Below, in pieces: positions 5,320 to 6,130 of a DNA stretch of 6,130 nt. The position numbers and the translations under genes are program-made. The first letter of the stretch is position 1. Every line of letters begins with the position of its first letter. Source of the DNA: an uncultured Clostridia bacterium (lineage in GTDB: Bacteria > Bacillota > Clostridia > Oscillospirales > CAG-272); contig CAJGCD010000078.1 in assembly GCA_904501715.1 (NCBI GenBank), positions 1 through 6,130 of the forward strand, written 5' to 3'. Below the pieces are notes generated by a model. It did no database searches and was not told the DNA's origin. It was given only the letters and a program-made list of their open reading frames with translations.

Positions 5320-6130
5320 TTAAGCTTCTATATCCTTCTGAACGTACTGTATAGCAAAGGTGATCTTGCCGCTATACTCCCCGGGAACCGCTTTGCTGTT
5401 GTCCCTGTCCACTCTGGGAGTAAAGCTGTGATACAGAGCATCCGCGTTACCCTCATCTACTGTAAACAAAGGACCGCTAGCGTCTACCTTTTCTCCGCCC
5501 TCTTTTTCCAGATAATACTTTACGTAAACATTGTCGTCCTCAGCCATACGAAGAGTAAAATCTCCGCTTACGTTTATGTTAAGGCGCGAAATAACCGAGA
5601 AATTATCTACGATGGTTGTAATAGTCTGTTTCTCCTCGAGAGCTATAGCCTCGGGAATATACACCGTAAAGTGTGCGGGATCATATCCATACATAATATC
5701 ATACAGGGTCTGATAAGCCAGGTCGGTGGTGCTCTGAGGTGCCGTGAAGTACTGCTCGTTGTCTGCTACAAGCACAGCATATGTTTTGGCAGTGCTTCTG
5801 GCAGTATCAAACTCTTCCGCCATTTCGCCGTATACCAAGCTGCTATCCCCGACCTTGGCTGCTGCCGCATAGATGGCCTTTATGTTCTCCCTCTTGTAGG
5901 TCAGAACACCCTTAGTGTCAAGAGCATCTTCAAGCTCAGCGCTGTCCGCCTCATAGGTGTTGCTGTCTCCGCTTATCGTAAAGCCTTCGGGAGCAATCTC
6001 TTCGCTTCCGCTTACGATACATCTGCTGATAGTGGAATTACTCATAGAATTCGCGTTTGCCGAGATCCACGAGCCGAGAGATACACAGTTCTCAATCGTA
6101 TATGTAATCTCAGCGCCCGATTCCTGAGCC
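5320..6130 (-). CDS. Large surface or secreted protein, C-terminal part only (5' end beyond right edge)
   Basis: The frame stays open from the stop at 5320-5322 to the window edge, 269 visible residues. The ATG at 6043-6045 is an internal Met: it has no ribosome binding site, and readable sequence (AQESGAEITYTIENCVSLGSW...) continues upstream to the edge. Visible residues ~8-50 have an I-x-N-C-V-S-x-G / I-S-R-C-I-V-S-G pattern that may be rungs of a beta-helix. Residues ~55-150 are acidic with mixed helix and strand. Residues ~152-265 form a beta-rich domain that opens FTVYIPEAIALEEKQ and ends GEYSGKITFAIQYVQ, the same plan as the 184-aa protein downstream. No C-terminal anchor is visible. 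It is the first visible gene of the operon. Function unknown; secretion is inferred from its neighbours because the N-terminus is not seen. Confidence 0.85.
   Translation of the reverse strand, partial: AQESGAEITYTIENCVSLGSWISANANSMSNSTISRCIVSGSEEIAPEGFTISGDSNTYEADSAELEDALDTKGVLTYKRENIKAIYAAAAKVGDSSLVYGEMAEEFDTARSTAKTYAVLVADNEQYFTAPQSTTDLAYQTLYDIMYGYDPAHFTVYIPEAIALEEKQTITTIVDNFSVISRLNINVSGDFTLRMAEDDNVYVKYYLEKEGGEKVDASGPLFTVDEGNADALYHSFTPRVDRDNSKAVPGEYSGKITFAIQYVQKDIEA

Overview
The window looks like chromosomal DNA of a Gram-positive, low-to-mid GC member of the Clostridia. The start of a 16S rRNA gene at the left edge reads like the gut-associated Oscillospirales, but this is from memory of signature stretches, not an alignment. 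Supporting signs are strong GGAG-type ribosome binding sites, near-perfect TTGACA-17-TATAAT promoters, a lipoprotein signal, GH25 muramidases and a tRNA gene with an encoded CCA.

Left part (1-720): the first ~375 nt of a 16S rRNA gene on the minus strand, preceded by its leader (376-563, with a boxA-like site) and a consensus rRNA promoter with A-tracts upstream. Divergent from it is a plus-strand gene for a membrane-anchored GH25 muramidase (722-1987).

Middle part (1988-3557): a bidirectional terminator hairpin, then tRNA-Arg(ACG) on the minus strand with its own consensus promoter and a structured 5' leader, then a second GH25 muramidase (2204-3487, minus) that is a paralog of the first but is made as a lipoprotein, with its own consensus promoter. 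The two muramidases face each other across the tRNA. Both carry four Cys-rich repeats of about 35-45 residues between the membrane anchor and the catalytic domain.

Right-middle part (3558-4189): a ~222-bp imperfect palindromic element with three internal hairpins, resembling either a small non-autonomous mobile element (MITE-like) or a multibranched structured RNA. Next comes what appears to be the 3' remnant of a larger coding gene (3797-4042), an apparently empty AT-rich gap, and a terminator hairpin at 4135-4161.

Right part (4190-6130): three minus-strand genes with 26-42 bp gaps that form one apparent operon, read from the right edge leftward: a large secreted or surface protein cut by the window edge, a 168-aa protein with one membrane segment and an extracytoplasmic domain, and a 184-aa secreted protein. 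The first and third share a similar C-terminal beta-rich domain. None has a function I recognise; together they look like an uncharacterised cell-surface protein system. All genes with a readable N-terminus are predicted to act at or outside the membrane, so apart from the RNA genes the window is dominated by envelope functions.
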